In this document: piece after piece, positions 1-9,266 of the stretch
Numbering within the stretch: position 1 is the stretch's first letter
Layout: each line of letters begins with the position of its first letter
Virus record (IMG/VR): IMGVR_UViG_3300020411_000935
Coordinates: 1-64,000 of that record
DNA length: 64,000 bases
Reading direction: 5' to 3' (one strand)
Source of the DNA: a virus
Program-made: the position numbers and the translations under genes
Notes under the pieces: generated by a model
What the model was told of the DNA's origin: nothing
Seen by the model: only the letters and a program-made list of their open reading frames with translations
The model's database searches: none

Positions 1-1
1 A

Positions 2-394
2 AGTTCATCTATAACACCAGCATCAAAAAGTGAAATAGTAAAGGCAGAACCTAAGGGTGAGATGACAAAATCTGAACCTAAGGGTGAGATAACAAAATCA
101 AATAAGGGTGAGATAGTCAAGTCCAAAGGTGGAGCAATAGAGAAGAGCAATACTAACAAGGCAGAACCTGGCAAACCAAAAGATGATAAGATTAAACTTA
201 CCAAAACCAAACAAAGTTTAGGAGTAGGAAAAGCATTGAAGAAAGCAGGACCTTATGTCAAGGCAGCAGCAAAAGTAGCACAAGTTGCATACAAAGGTAT
301 AAGAGCTGTAGGTGGTGCGACTAAAGCATTTGATCCTAAGAACAAAGGATGGGAGTCATATATACAGAGAACTACTGACCATATAGTTGACTGA
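2..394 (+). CDS. Lysine-rich repeat protein, 5' partial, directly upstream of gp17
   Basis: The frame is open from the left edge, so the ATG at 62 may be internal and the true start may lie outside the window. The N-terminal part consists of short lysine-rich repeats of the type KSEPKGEIT. It is followed by a basic, alanine-rich helical stretch (KKAGPYVKAAAKVAQVAYKG) and an ordinary C-terminus. The stop overlaps the gp17 start. In T4 the gene before 17 is the small terminase 16, so that is the positional candidate, but I see no terminase small-subunit signature. A basic internal or DNA-binding virion protein is an alternative. I do not recognise the gene with confidence. Confidence 0.6.
   Translation, partial: SSSITPASKSEIVKAEPKGEMTKSEPKGEITKSNKGEIVKSKGGAIEKSNTNKAEPGKPKDDKIKLTKTKQSLGVGKALKKAGPYVKAAAKVAQVAYKGIRAVGGATKAFDPKNKGWESYIQRTTDHIVD
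41..142 (+). repeat. Tandem in-frame repeat, 27/24-nt period
   Basis: The string aagggtgag recurs at 53, 80 and 104, giving periods of 27 and 24 nt. The repeats encode KAEPKGEMT, KSEPKGEIT, KSNKGEIV and KSKGGAIE in succession. The first two copies are nearly identical in DNA, suggesting recent slippage; the later ones have diverged. The repeat lies wholly inside the gene before gp17 and keeps frame. Confidence 0.8.
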
Positions 395-2052
395 TGCCAC
401 AAGCAAGTGACATATATCTTGGTAATCCCAATCTAAAAAAGGCGAATACCAAGCAACAATTTACTGAAGAACAAATTGTTGAATTTATTAGATGTAAGGA
501 TGATCCAATATATTTTACAGAGAAATACATTCAAATCGTCAACGTTGACGAGGGACTTGTACCATTTAAGATGTACAAGTTTCAAGAGAAATTACTAAGA
601 AGATTCCATAAGAACCGTTTCAATATATGTAAGATGCCACGTCAGACTGGTAAGTCTACGACTGTGGTTTCATATCTACTACACTATGCGATCTTCAATG
701 ATCAGGTAAACATTGGTATCCTTGCTAACAAGGCAGCAACTGCAAGAGACTTGCTTGGTAGATTACAACTAGCATATGAGAACCTACCTAAGTGGATGCA
801 ACAGGGTATCATTGCTTGGAACAAAGGATCTATGGAACTAGAGAATGGTTCTAAGATCATTGCAGCATCTACATCTGCATCTGCTGTTCGAGGTATGTCA
901 TTCAACATTATATTCTTGGACGAATTTGCTTTCGTTCAAAACCATCTGGCAGATGACTTCTTTGCGTCTGTGTATCCTACTATATCTTCTGGTAAATCTA
1001 CGAAGGTTATAATAGTATCCACTCCACATGGTATGAATCACTTCTATCGAATGTGGCATGATGCAGAGCGTGGTCAGAACGAGTATATTGCAACAGAGGT
1101 GCACTGGTCTGAGGTGCCAGGTAGAGATAAGAAATGGAAAGAACAAACTATAAAGAACACCAGTAAGCAACAGTTTGCTATTGAGTTTGAGTGTGAGTTC
1201 TTAGGATCTGTTGACACTCTTATCAATGCAGCGAAACTCAAATCACTGGTATATGAACAACCAATAGAGCAGAATGGTAAACTACTTGTATATGAAAGAC
1301 CATTCAAGAAAAGAGATTATATTGTAACAGTTGACGTAGCAAGAGGAGTTGGTAAAGACTACAGTGCTTTCATAGTTGCTGATATTACAGAGTTCCCATA
1401 CAAGGTTGTGGCAACATATAGAGACAATGAAATCAAACCTATGCTCTTCCCTTCTGTAATTGCAGATGTGGCAAAGGGATATAACAATGCGTATGTCCTA
1501 TGCGAAGTAAATGATATTGGTGATCAAGTAGCATCTATACTATTCTATGATCTTGAATATGAGAATTTACTCATGGTTGCTATGAGAGGACGTGCAGGAC
1601 AGATAGTTGGATCAGGATTCTCTGGTGTGAAGACGCAGTTGGGTGTCAAGATGAGTCAGGTAACTAAGAAGTTAGGTTGTTCTAACCTGAAGACACTGAT
1701 AGAAGAAGATAAACTTACATTCTGTGATTATAATATCATAAGTGAGTTGACTACCTTCATACAAAAGAGACAGTCATTTGAGGCAGAAGAGGGTTGTAAT
1801 GATGATCTAGCAATGTGTTTGGTTATCTTTGCGTGGTTGGTTGCACAGGATTATTTCAAGGAGATGACTGACTCTGACGTAAGAAAACGAATATACGATG
1901 AGCAGAAGAATGCAATAGAACAAGACATGGCACCCTTTGGTTTTATATGTGACGGTTTTGAGGAAATGGGAGGCGAAACTGTAGAATCAGATGGGACAGT
2001 TTGGAAGACAGATGAGTACGGGGATCGTGCCTATATGTGGGAATATCGCTAG
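394..2052 (+). CDS. gp17: Terminase large subunit gp17 (DNA packaging ATPase/nuclease)
   Basis: This is the motor subunit that pumps DNA into the prohead and cuts the concatemer. At 552 aa it is close to T4 gp17 (610 aa). The N-terminal ATPase has a Walker A variant RQTGKST at about residues 83-89, Walker B IIFLDE at about 172-177, and a motif-III-type VSTPHG near 209. The C-terminal RNase-H-like nuclease has an acidic residue in VTVDVARG (about 314), another near CEVND (about 371) and DDLAMCL near 470. The start overlaps the stop of the upstream gene, and gp18 follows after a short gap carrying a late-promoter-like box. Confidence 0.97.
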   Translation: MPQASDIYLGNPNLKKANTKQQFTEEQIVEFIRCKDDPIYFTEKYIQIVNVDEGLVPFKMYKFQEKLLRRFHKNRFNICKMPRQTGKSTTVVSYLLHYAIFNDQVNIGILANKAATARDLLGRLQLAYENLPKWMQQGIIAWNKGSMELENGSKIIAASTSASAVRGMSFNIIFLDEFAFVQNHLADDFFASVYPTISSGKSTKVIIVSTPHGMNHFYRMWHDAERGQNEYIATEVHWSEVPGRDKKWKEQTIKNTSKQQFAIEFECEFLGSVDTLINAAKLKSLVYEQPIEQNGKLLVYERPFKKRDYIVTVDVARGVGKDYSAFIVADITEFPYKVVATYRDNEIKPMLFPSVIADVAKGYNNAYVLCEVNDIGDQVASILFYDLEYENLLMVAMRGRAGQIVGSGFSGVKTQLGVKMSQVTKKLGCSNLKTLIEEDKLTFCDYNIISELTTFIQKRQSFEAEEGCNDDLAMCLVIFAWLVAQDYFKEMTDSDVRKRIYDEQKNAIEQDMAPFGFICDGFEEMGGETVESDGTVWKTDEYGDRAYMWEYR

Positions 2053-2066
2053 TAAGGACGCATTTT

Positions 2067-2075
2067 CATAAATAT
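2067..2075 (+). promoter_or_regulatory. T4-type late promoter box before gp18
   Basis: CATAAATAT lies in the gp17-gp18 gap, about 35 nt before the likely gp18 ATG. It matches the TATAAATA core recognised by gp55-type sigma factors, and gp55 is encoded in this window. There is no -35 element, as expected for this class. Confidence 0.55.
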
Positions 2076-2108
2076 CAGTAGTCATTGTATGTGGAGAAAG
2101 AAGTTAGA

Positions 2109-4298
2109 ATGGCACTTCGATTAGCATCTCCGGGAATTTCGATAAGAGAAGTCGACCTAACTCGTGGTGGCGTAGATTTTAGTATCAACGTTGTCGGTGG
2201 TTTTGTTGGACCTTTTAGAAAAGGACCGGTAAACGAAATTACTAGGATCAATAACGAGAAGGAGCTTGTAGATGTCTTCGGTTTACCAGGTGTTGGTACA
2301 ACCGATTATCATTATGAGACTTTCATGGCAGCATCCAATTACTTATCCTATGGTGGTAAGTTGGACGTTGTTCGTTGTAAAGGCGGTGACTTAAACAACG
2401 CTAACGCAGCAGTTGGATATGCATCTTCATCTATTTTATTGGTAGAAGGCAAAGAAGATTACTATAACAACAATGCGGACGATCTAAACTGGTATTGGTC
2501 ATCCAAGAATCCCGGATCTTGGGCGAACGAACTAAGAGTTGCAGTAATAGATAACGCTGTTGACCAAATACTTACCCCAACATTTACTGGTGGTAATATT
2601 GGTTCAGTTACAGTCGGTATGGGAGTTACACAACACCTCACTGGTCAAACAATCGGTGTTGGTACTGTAACAGCAGCAACTGGAATACTAAAAGGTATTG
2701 TTACTGGTAAGACAGCAACAACCGTAGACGTAAGAGTTGTAAGTACAGTCATAGACGGTACAGAAACATTACAGTCTTACACACAAAACTCACAGTTTGA
2801 GTTCAAGAACGGTACATCGCTTTACTTTGTAAACTCTAGTGGTAGTAACGTTGCATCAGCATCTGGTGGAACACCAACTATCGTAACTCAAGATTGGTAC
2901 AGCACACAGAATATACTAACAAGTGTTGCTGACGGTGGAACTGATTTAGTTACACTGCCATGGAGAGCAGTACTAAACAAACCTAGAACAAACAATTACG
3001 TATCTACAAGAGACGGTGCCAACGATGCATTGCACGTTGTCGTTGTTGACGCAAACGGTGCGGTAACTGGTGAGATAGGTTCTGTCATGGAGAAGCATGC
3101 AAACCTTTCTAAGGCAAAGGATTGCGAACAGTCTGGTGGTAGAGCGATATACTATAAAGACTACATTGCAGAAAACTCTGGATTATTATTTGCTGGTGTA
3201 TCACTGGTAAATGGAACTGATGCGTTTAGAGGAACAGCACCTCTAGCATCTGGATTCAGTTCAGGAACTACAGCAGTCACAGCTGGTGCAGGAGCATGGG
3301 GTCAAAACGCTAAGAACATCAAGTTCAACTCTGTTGGTAATGTAAATTACGAACTAGGAGGAGGATTAGACTACACTGGTATTGGAGTATTCAATGCACC
3401 TCTAGGTGATCTACTCACAGCATACGACAAGTTTGCAGATCCAGTAGATAGCGACATTAGATTCTTACTACAAGGTAGTGCATACAGAACAAAAGAAGAA
3501 GAGCAAGCAAAAGCAAATAAACTGATACAGATATGTGAAGGTAGAAAGGACTGCATCACATTCATATCACCAAACAGAGCATCACTTGTAAATGTAGCGA
3601 GTGCTGCGGATCAACTACAAAATGTACTTGAGTTCTTCTCACCACTCACATCATCTTCTTATGCAATCTTCGATGCTGGTTACCAGTATGTTTACGATAG
3701 ATTCAATAAGAAGTTTGTCTACATGCCTACATCAAACGATGTTGCAGGACTATGTGTAAGAACAGATAGGGACAACTTCCCTTGGTTCTCTCCTGCTGGT
3801 CAGGCAAGAGGTGGACTCAATTTTGCTATCAAACTAGCATTCAATCCTAGTTTGGACGCAAGGGATCAACTCTACTCAAATAGAGTCAACCCAATAACTA
3901 ACAAACCAGGTGCAGGAATCATCCTATTCGGAGACAAGACTGCATTATCTTACGAGAGTGCGTTTGACAGAATCAACGTTCGTAGATTGTTCATCACTAT
4001 TGAGCAAGCAATCGAGAACGCTGCACAAGCACAACTCTTTGAACTCAACGATGCAGGGACACGAAGCAACTTCGTAAATATCGTTGAACCATTCCTAAGG
4101 GATGTACAAGCTAAGAGAGGTATCACAGACTTCTTACTTGTTTGTGATGAGACCAATAACACACCTGACGTTATTGACCGCAATGAATTCATTGCTGACA
4201 TTTATGTCAAACCAGCAAGGTCAATTAACTTTATCGGTTTGACCTTTGTTGCTACACGTACTGGAGTTTCCTTCAGTGAAGTTGTAGGAACTGTATAA
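2109..4298 (+). CDS. gp18: Tail sheath protein gp18
   Basis: The contractile sheath subunit surrounds the gp19 tube. It is 729 aa from the ATG at 2109. An in-frame TTG at 2085 would add eight residues, but the ATG is preceded by GGAG at 2093-2096 and gives the standard sheath N-terminus MALRLASPGISIREVDLT. The early part has the sheath signature VGGFVGPFRKGPVNEITRI. The C-terminal part (ERINVRRLFI-like region, then FVGLTF-like ending) matches the conserved sheath core. A variable, glycine/threonine-rich insertion occupies about residues 160-300, the usual place for lineage-specific sheath domains. It lies between gp17 and gp19, as in T4. Confidence 0.95.
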   Translation: MALRLASPGISIREVDLTRGGVDFSINVVGGFVGPFRKGPVNEITRINNEKELVDVFGLPGVGTTDYHYETFMAASNYLSYGGKLDVVRCKGGDLNNANAAVGYASSSILLVEGKEDYYNNNADDLNWYWSSKNPGSWANELRVAVIDNAVDQILTPTFTGGNIGSVTVGMGVTQHLTGQTIGVGTVTAATGILKGIVTGKTATTVDVRVVSTVIDGTETLQSYTQNSQFEFKNGTSLYFVNSSGSNVASASGGTPTIVTQDWYSTQNILTSVADGGTDLVTLPWRAVLNKPRTNNYVSTRDGANDALHVVVVDANGAVTGEIGSVMEKHANLSKAKDCEQSGGRAIYYKDYIAENSGLLFAGVSLVNGTDAFRGTAPLASGFSSGTTAVTAGAGAWGQNAKNIKFNSVGNVNYELGGGLDYTGIGVFNAPLGDLLTAYDKFADPVDSDIRFLLQGSAYRTKEEEQAKANKLIQICEGRKDCITFISPNRASLVNVASAADQLQNVLEFFSPLTSSSYAIFDAGYQYVYDRFNKKFVYMPTSNDVAGLCVRTDRDNFPWFSPAGQARGGLNFAIKLAFNPSLDARDQLYSNRVNPITNKPGAGIILFGDKTALSYESAFDRINVRRLFITIEQAIENAAQAQLFELNDAGTRSNFVNIVEPFLRDVQAKRGITDFLLVCDETNNTPDVIDRNEFIADIYVKPARSINFIGLTFVATRTGVSFSEVVGTV

Positions 4299-4313
4299 TA
4301 GAGGAACCAAACA

Positions 4314-4949
4314 ATGGCACTAGATAGAAACATTTTTTCTATACCTAACAACGAGAGATCAATCGACTCTTTCAAATCAAGACTCATTGGTGGTGGTGCT
4401 CGTCCTAATCTATTTGAGGTTGAGCTAAACTTCCCTTCAGGTGTAGGTATATTCGACGATGAGATAGAGAACACTACTCATCGTATGATGATCAAAGGAG
4501 CACAGTTACCAGCGTCTAACATCGCTGAAGTCATTGTTCCCTTCAGAGGTCGTCAACTCAAGGTTGCAGGAGATCGTAGATTCGATCCTTGGACAATCAC
4601 AGTTATCAACGATAACGATTTCAAACTAAGAACAGCATTCGAGAGATGGGCAAACTACATCGTCAAAGTATCTGACGGTTCAGGAACCCTAAACCCTGCT
4701 GACTACTACACTGATTGGGTAGTAAACCAGTTGGGTCGTGCTAACACAGATCTAAATGTAAAAGGAAAGGACAACCCTGCTGCATTACCTGTACTAAGAC
4801 GCTACCAAATGGTTGGTTGCTGGCCAAGTGCAGTAAGCACAGTTGAACTATCTTATGATCAGGTAGACGCTGTAGAAGAGTTCCAAGTAACACTTCAAGT
4901 TCAGTACTGGACTGCTTATGATGGCAATAATGCCGATTCTGTAGTATAA
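4314..4949 (+). CDS. gp19: Tail tube protein gp19
   Basis: At 211 aa this is slightly longer than T4 gp19 (163 aa). The tube-fold pattern is visible: LIGGGARPNLFEVEL, then the loop KGAQLPASNIAEVIVPFRG, then DPWTITVINDNDF leading into an amphipathic helix. The subunit polymerises into the inner tail tube through which DNA passes. It starts 15 nt after gp18 with an AGAGG-type ribosome site, so it is probably co-transcribed from the late promoter before gp18. Confidence 0.95.
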   Translation: MALDRNIFSIPNNERSIDSFKSRLIGGGARPNLFEVELNFPSGVGIFDDEIENTTHRMMIKGAQLPASNIAEVIVPFRGRQLKVAGDRRFDPWTITVINDNDFKLRTAFERWANYIVKVSDGSGTLNPADYYTDWVVNQLGRANTDLNVKGKDNPAALPVLRRYQMVGCWPSAVSTVELSYDQVDAVEEFQVTLQVQYWTAYDGNNADSVV

Positions 4950-4974
4950 TAGATAGAATACAAGTAGGAATATT

Positions 4975-6645
4975 ATGGCCAAGCTTTTTGGTTTCTCAAT
5001 TGAAGACGACAATAAGAAGAAGAAAGGTATAATCAGCCCTGTTGCTCCTAATAACGAGGACGGTGCTGATTATTTTCTATCTTCGGGATTTTATGGTCAG
5101 TATGTAGATATTGAGGGAGTATTCAAAACAGAATTCGATATCGTAAAAAGGTATCGTGATATGTCATTGCATCCAGAATGTGATACAGCGATTGAGCATG
5201 TCGTAAATGAGGCAATCGTTTCTGATATGAACGATAGTCCTGTAGAGATAGACCTTGATAACCTAAACATAGGTCAACCATTAAAGAAAGTAATAAGAAC
5301 CGAGTTCAAGAAAGTAAAAGACTTACTAGAGTTTGATAAGAAGTCACACGAAATTTTTAGAAACTGGTATGTAGATGGTAGAATATTCTATCATAAGGTA
5401 ATTGACGTACAGAAACCAGACGAAGGAATACAAGAACTAAGATATATCGATGCTCTCAAGATCAAGTTGATGAGAGTCAAACCTACTGATAAGGAGAAGG
5501 GTGTAGTTGCTATCCCTACACAAGATCAGGGTACAGAGACAGTCAATAAAGACACAAAGGTAACAGAGTTCTACACATACTATCCACAAGGTGTAGCACA
5601 AAAGTATGGATCAGTTGCTGGTAAGGGTATAAGAATAGCAAAGGATGCTATATGCCATGTCCACTCTGGATTAGTAGACAGAAATAAGAAGATCACACTA
5701 TCATATCTACACAAAGCGATCAAAGGTCTAAACCAGTTACGTATGATCGAGGACTCTCTCGTCATCTACAGACTGTCTAGAGCACCTGAGAGACGTATAT
5801 TCTACATTGATGTAGGTAACTTACCTAAGGTCAAGGCAGAGCAGTATCTACGTGACGTTATGAGTAGGTACAGAAACAAGTTAGTATATGATGCAAACAC
5901 AGGAGAAATAAAAGATGACAAGAAATTCATGTCAATGCTCGAAGACTTCTGGTTACCCAGAAGAGAGGGCGGTAGAGGAACTGAGATCTCTACGCTACCA
6001 GGTGGACAAAATCTTGGAGAACTTACGGACATCGAGTACTTCCAAAAGAAATTATATCGCTCACTAAACGTACCTGAGTCAAGAATAGGTGCTGACAGTG
6101 GATTCAATCTAGGTAGATCATCAGAGATTCTAAGAGACGAACTTATGTTCAGTAAGTTTGTAGGTAGATTGCGTAAGAGATTCAGTGCACTATTCTTAGA
6201 TCTATTGAAGACACAACTTATCCTCAAGAACATAGTTACACCAGAGGATTGGGAGAAGATGGCAGAGCACATACAGTTTGATTACTTGTATGATAACCAC
6301 TTTGCTGAACTCAAAGAGACTGAGTTGATGAACGAAAGACTCAATCTTATGGTTGCTATTGAACCTTACATCGGCACATACTATTCAAGAGACTATGTGA
6401 AGCGTAAGATACTGCGTCAGACAGATGAAGAGATAGAAGAAATGGCAGAAGAAATGGAAGAGGAGAACGCAACTGGTGTAGGTGTACCGCTAGAAACGCA
6501 GAATGCTATCATGCAAGGACAGATAGAGAACGGACAGATTGGTACTAATCAGAAAACAAATATGGGTAAAAATGGTAAAGACCCTGAGGTCAACGGGAAA
6601 TCTACAGAAGCACCCGAATTAAACATCAAGAAAGCTAAGATATAA
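4975..6645 (+). CDS. gp20: Portal vertex protein gp20
   Basis: The dodecameric portal is the head-tail connector and initiator of prohead assembly. It has 556 aa (T4: 524). The conserved core includes FKTEFDIVKRYRDMSLHPE near the start, DSLVIYRLSRAPERRIFYID in the middle and SLNVPESRIGADSGFNLGRS further on, all typical of the T4-like portal used as a cyanomyovirus marker. The C-terminal tail is glutamine-, asparagine- and lysine-rich and probably disordered. It precedes the gp67-like and gp21-22-23 assembly genes. Confidence 0.96.
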   Translation: MAKLFGFSIEDDNKKKKGIISPVAPNNEDGADYFLSSGFYGQYVDIEGVFKTEFDIVKRYRDMSLHPECDTAIEHVVNEAIVSDMNDSPVEIDLDNLNIGQPLKKVIRTEFKKVKDLLEFDKKSHEIFRNWYVDGRIFYHKVIDVQKPDEGIQELRYIDALKIKLMRVKPTDKEKGVVAIPTQDQGTETVNKDTKVTEFYTYYPQGVAQKYGSVAGKGIRIAKDAICHVHSGLVDRNKKITLSYLHKAIKGLNQLRMIEDSLVIYRLSRAPERRIFYIDVGNLPKVKAEQYLRDVMSRYRNKLVYDANTGEIKDDKKFMSMLEDFWLPRREGGRGTEISTLPGGQNLGELTDIEYFQKKLYRSLNVPESRIGADSGFNLGRSSEILRDELMFSKFVGRLRKRFSALFLDLLKTQLILKNIVTPEDWEKMAEHIQFDYLYDNHFAELKETELMNERLNLMVAIEPYIGTYYSRDYVKRKILRQTDEEIEEMAEEMEEENATGVGVPLETQNAIMQGQIENGQIGTNQKTNMGKNGKDPEVNGKSTEAPELNIKKAKI

Positions 6646-6649
6646 ATAG
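6641..6649 (+). promoter_or_regulatory. Late promoter box before the gp67-like gene
   Basis: TATAAATAG spans the gp20 stop codon, 24 nt before the next ATG at 6673. It is a full match to the T4 late core and probably initiates the head-assembly transcript 67-21-22-23. Confidence 0.7.
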
Positions 6650-6672
6650 GGTTAGCGTTACTTTAAATTATA

Positions 6673-6873
6673 ATGGACACCAATGAATTGCTAGACATGA
6701 TGTCTTCAGATGAGGCTTCTTCATCCGAAGTTCATGATGCAATAAAAACCTTACTCTATCAGAAGAGTGCAGAGAGGGTGGATCAAATAACACCTACAGT
6801 CGCTGCTGCTCAGTTTGGTAAAGAAGAGGAACCAGCTGACGCTGTTGAATCAGAACCGCAAGAAGAGGAGTAA
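6673..6873 (+). CDS. Small acidic prohead core protein, gp67-like by position
   Basis: A 66-aa protein with a helical N-terminus and a strongly acidic C-terminus (EEEPADAVESEPQEEE). In T4 the gene after portal gp20 is 67, a small acidic prohead core component; position and composition fit, but there is too little sequence to prove homology. It is likely co-translated with the downstream gene, whose ATG begins 2 nt after this stop. Confidence 0.65.
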   Translation: MDTNELLDMMSSDEASSSEVHDAIKTLLYQKSAERVDQITPTVAAAQFGKEEEPADAVESEPQEEE

Positions 6874-6874
6874 A

Positions 6875-7435
6875 ATGCCACAGGTATTAAATTTAGTCTC
6901 TGATCATGGAGAACTGAGTAGTAACGATGCTACTACAGTTGCTTCTGGTGCAAAGGCTGTGAAAAGCGGTATTTTATACATTGCTTGTAGTTCCGAGAAA
7001 AAGTCAGGACACATCTCTGTATGTAATACCATCGCCCAAGCGGGTGTAGGATCTTTTCACGTAGAGAAAGGTGGAGACTTTTTATATCGTTACGGACACC
7101 CCGCACACGCAAAGGCAGTGTCTGTTTCAAAAGCAAATCCATGTGTAATTACACTGGATAGACAAGATACAAAGTTCAGAGTTGGTGATTATGTTACCAT
7201 GACTGGATCTTCCGTAGGTGGTTACAATACTACCATTGCTCATAAAGAGATAACTGCTATACAGATACCACAGAGATCTAACGAATACACATGTAAGATC
7301 ACTGTTGATGCGAATACATCATCTCTCGCTGACTTCACAGGTGAAGCAGAGTTGACTAAGACAGTTATTTTTAGACTGGCACCTGAAACATCAGACGGAA
7401 GTACAATGCATTTACACGAGGTAAATCTAGGATGA
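6875..7435 (+). CDS. Unnamed beta-rich protein between gp67-like gene and gp21
   Basis: The product is 186 aa from the ATG at 6875, which has GAGGAG just upstream (in the end of the previous gene). An upstream in-frame start at 6815 would lie inside the gp67-like frame and is rejected. The sequence alternates hydrophobic and polar residues with many Thr, Ser, Gly and Val, consistent with a beta-sandwich virion protein. No catalytic motif is visible. Its place in the head assembly operon suggests a head or vertex component; T4 gene 68 occupies this slot but is not obviously similar. The stop overlaps the gp21 start. Confidence 0.75.
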   Translation: MPQVLNLVSDHGELSSNDATTVASGAKAVKSGILYIACSSEKKSGHISVCNTIAQAGVGSFHVEKGGDFLYRYGHPAHAKAVSVSKANPCVITLDRQDTKFRVGDYVTMTGSSVGGYNTTIAHKEITAIQIPQRSNEYTCKITVDANTSSLADFTGEAELTKTVIFRLAPETSDGSTMHLHEVNLG

Positions 7436-8079
7436 AGCTAATCTCAGAAGAAATTGAATCAGTAGAAGTTATTACCGAAGAAAAAAACGGTAAGAAAACT
7501 CTCTATATTCAAGGACCTTTTTTACAAGCAGAAATAGTCAATCGTAATAAAAGATGCTACCCATTAGACACTATGGTCAATGAGGTGAAGCGTTATAACG
7601 AGGCACATGTAAATACAGGTCGTGCTCTAGGTGAATTAGGTCACCCAGACGGTCCTCAAATCAACCTTGATAGAGTATCACACAAAATAGTATCTTTACA
7701 ACAAGAAGGAAATAACTTTGTAGGTAAGGCACAGATATTGTCAACACCTATGGGTAAGATCGCTTCTTCTCTCATCGGTGAGGGAGTGAAGTTAGGAGTT
7801 TCATCTAGAGGAATGGGATCTATAGTCTCAAGAGACGGTGTAAACTATGTTGGAGAAGATTTTATGCTCGCAACTGCTGCTGATATAGTGGCAGATCCCA
7901 GTGCACCAGACGCTTTTGTCGATGGTATCATGGAAGGAAAGGAATGGGTTTGGGAAGGTGGCATGCTACGTGAAAAGGCATGCGAGGGCGCAAAGAGAGA
8001 AATCAATACTCTCGTAGATGACAAAATGTTGGAGGCAAATAAGCTAAGATTATTCGCTAACTTCTTGTCAGAACTATAA
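7432..8079 (+). CDS. gp21: Prohead protease gp21
   Basis: This serine protease of the prohead core cleaves gp23, gp22 and internal proteins after (I/L)-x-E. It has 215 aa (T4: 212). The conserved block GRALGELGHPDGPQINLD holds the candidate catalytic His, and GVKLGVSSRGMGSI holds the candidate Ser. The N-terminus has the FLQAEIVNRNKRCYP strand. It overlaps the upstream gene by an ATGA-type junction and is followed by a late promoter for gp22. Confidence 0.95.
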   Translation: MKLISEEIESVEVITEEKNGKKTLYIQGPFLQAEIVNRNKRCYPLDTMVNEVKRYNEAHVNTGRALGELGHPDGPQINLDRVSHKIVSLQQEGNNFVGKAQILSTPMGKIASSLIGEGVKLGVSSRGMGSIVSRDGVNYVGEDFMLATAADIVADPSAPDAFVDGIMEGKEWVWEGGMLREKACEGAKREINTLVDDKMLEANKLRLFANFLSEL

Positions 8080-8081
8080 TT

Positions 8082-8091
8082 CTATAAATAA
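8082..8091 (+). promoter_or_regulatory. Late promoter box before gp22
   Basis: CTATAAATAA lies immediately after the gp21 stop and about 38 nt before the gp22 ATG. It matches the T4 late core and continues into AATAACAG, an extension shared with other late boxes in the window (19251, 55172). Confidence 0.75.
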
Positions 8092-8128
8092 TAACAGTAT
8101 TCATACATACGAAACGGAAAGTTAACCA

Positions 8129-9232
8129 ATGGCTGCGAAAAAACAACTACATGAAATGGAGAACCAGGTTACCAAGGGCGCAAAAAAAGCAGACCCTATG
8201 CCTAAAGCTCCAAACTATGTGCCTGATAACAAGGCGATAGAAGATTTAGGAGGACCTACTCCTACAAACGGTAGACCAACTGATGATTCTCATAAGTTGA
8301 AGACTGCTACTGCTACTTTTGCTCAGAGTGGAGACCCTCATTTCAAGGGTAATCCTTCTAAGGTGCAATTACCCGGACCTGCTGCTATAAAGAGCACAGG
8401 ATATGGTAAAGGTGCTAACGAAGAAGCTGAGAAAGAAGAAGAAACAGTTGTAGCGGAGCAACCAGTAGAGGAAACTCCCGTAGTAGAAAATGAAGAACAG
8501 GAAGAAGTAGCAAAAGAAATCGTAATTGACGTTGCGGATGACGTTGCTGCACTCTTAGAAGGCGAAGAACTTTCTAAAGAGTTCCAAGAAAAAACTGCTA
8601 CAATTTTTGAGGCTGCTGTAAAGAGCAAGGTTGAGCAAGTTGCTAACCAACTCGAAGAGCAGTTCACAAAAGCATTTGATGAGGAGATTGCTTCTCACAA
8701 AGCAGAACTTACAGAGCGTGTTGACTCTTACTTAGAGTACGTCGCTAATGAGTGGATCAATGAGAATGCACTCGCTGTAGAAACTGGAATCAGAGGGGAA
8801 CTCTCTGAGTCCTTTATGAGTGGTCTTAAGACCCTCTTTGAAGAACATTATGTTGAAATCCCTGACGACAAATATGATGTCTTAGAAGCAATGACTTCTA
8901 AGTTAGATGAAATGGAAACAAAACTCAACGAGCAGATTGAGAGCAACGTCGAATTGACTAAGCGTCTCTCAGTATCTGTGTCAGACAACATCCTTGATGA
9001 AGTAAGTGAAGGTTTGGCGTTATCTCAAAAAGATAAACTCTCCGAACTATCTAAAGGTGTTGAGTTTGAAAGTGAAGAACAGTACAGAGAAAAACTATCT
9101 ACACTCAAGGAGTCGTATTTCAATGCGAAACCAATTGTAGAAAACTCTGAGACCAACCCTGAGGATGCGATTCCTGAGGATCATGGATCAGCAATGAACG
9201 CATACTTATCAGCGTTGACAAAGTTCCAATAG
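8129..9232 (+). CDS. gp22: Prohead core scaffold protein gp22
   Basis: The major scaffold fills the prohead and is then degraded by gp21. At 367 aa it is longer than T4 gp22 (269 aa). The protein is highly charged, with a Pro/Lys-rich N-terminus, an acidic middle (EEAEKEEETVVAEQPVEE) and long helices predicted to form coiled coil (about residues 150-330, including FEEHYVEIPDDKYDVLEAM, a conserved scaffold block). It sits between protease and capsid genes as in T4. Confidence 0.93.
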   Translation: MAAKKQLHEMENQVTKGAKKADPMPKAPNYVPDNKAIEDLGGPTPTNGRPTDDSHKLKTATATFAQSGDPHFKGNPSKVQLPGPAAIKSTGYGKGANEEAEKEEETVVAEQPVEETPVVENEEQEEVAKEIVIDVADDVAALLEGEELSKEFQEKTATIFEAAVKSKVEQVANQLEEQFTKAFDEEIASHKAELTERVDSYLEYVANEWINENALAVETGIRGELSESFMSGLKTLFEEHYVEIPDDKYDVLEAMTSKLDEMETKLNEQIESNVELTKRLSVSVSDNILDEVSEGLALSQKDKLSELSKGVEFESEEQYREKLSTLKESYFNAKPIVENSETNPEDAIPEDHGSAMNAYLSALTKFQ

Positions 9233-9266
9233 TCAATTTTTAAATTACACCCAAAGGTAAAGCCAA

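Noticed and set aside
5802-6272. 156-residue minus-strand frame within gp20
   Set aside because: Shadow of a highly conserved portal gene; no ribosome site and biased composition.
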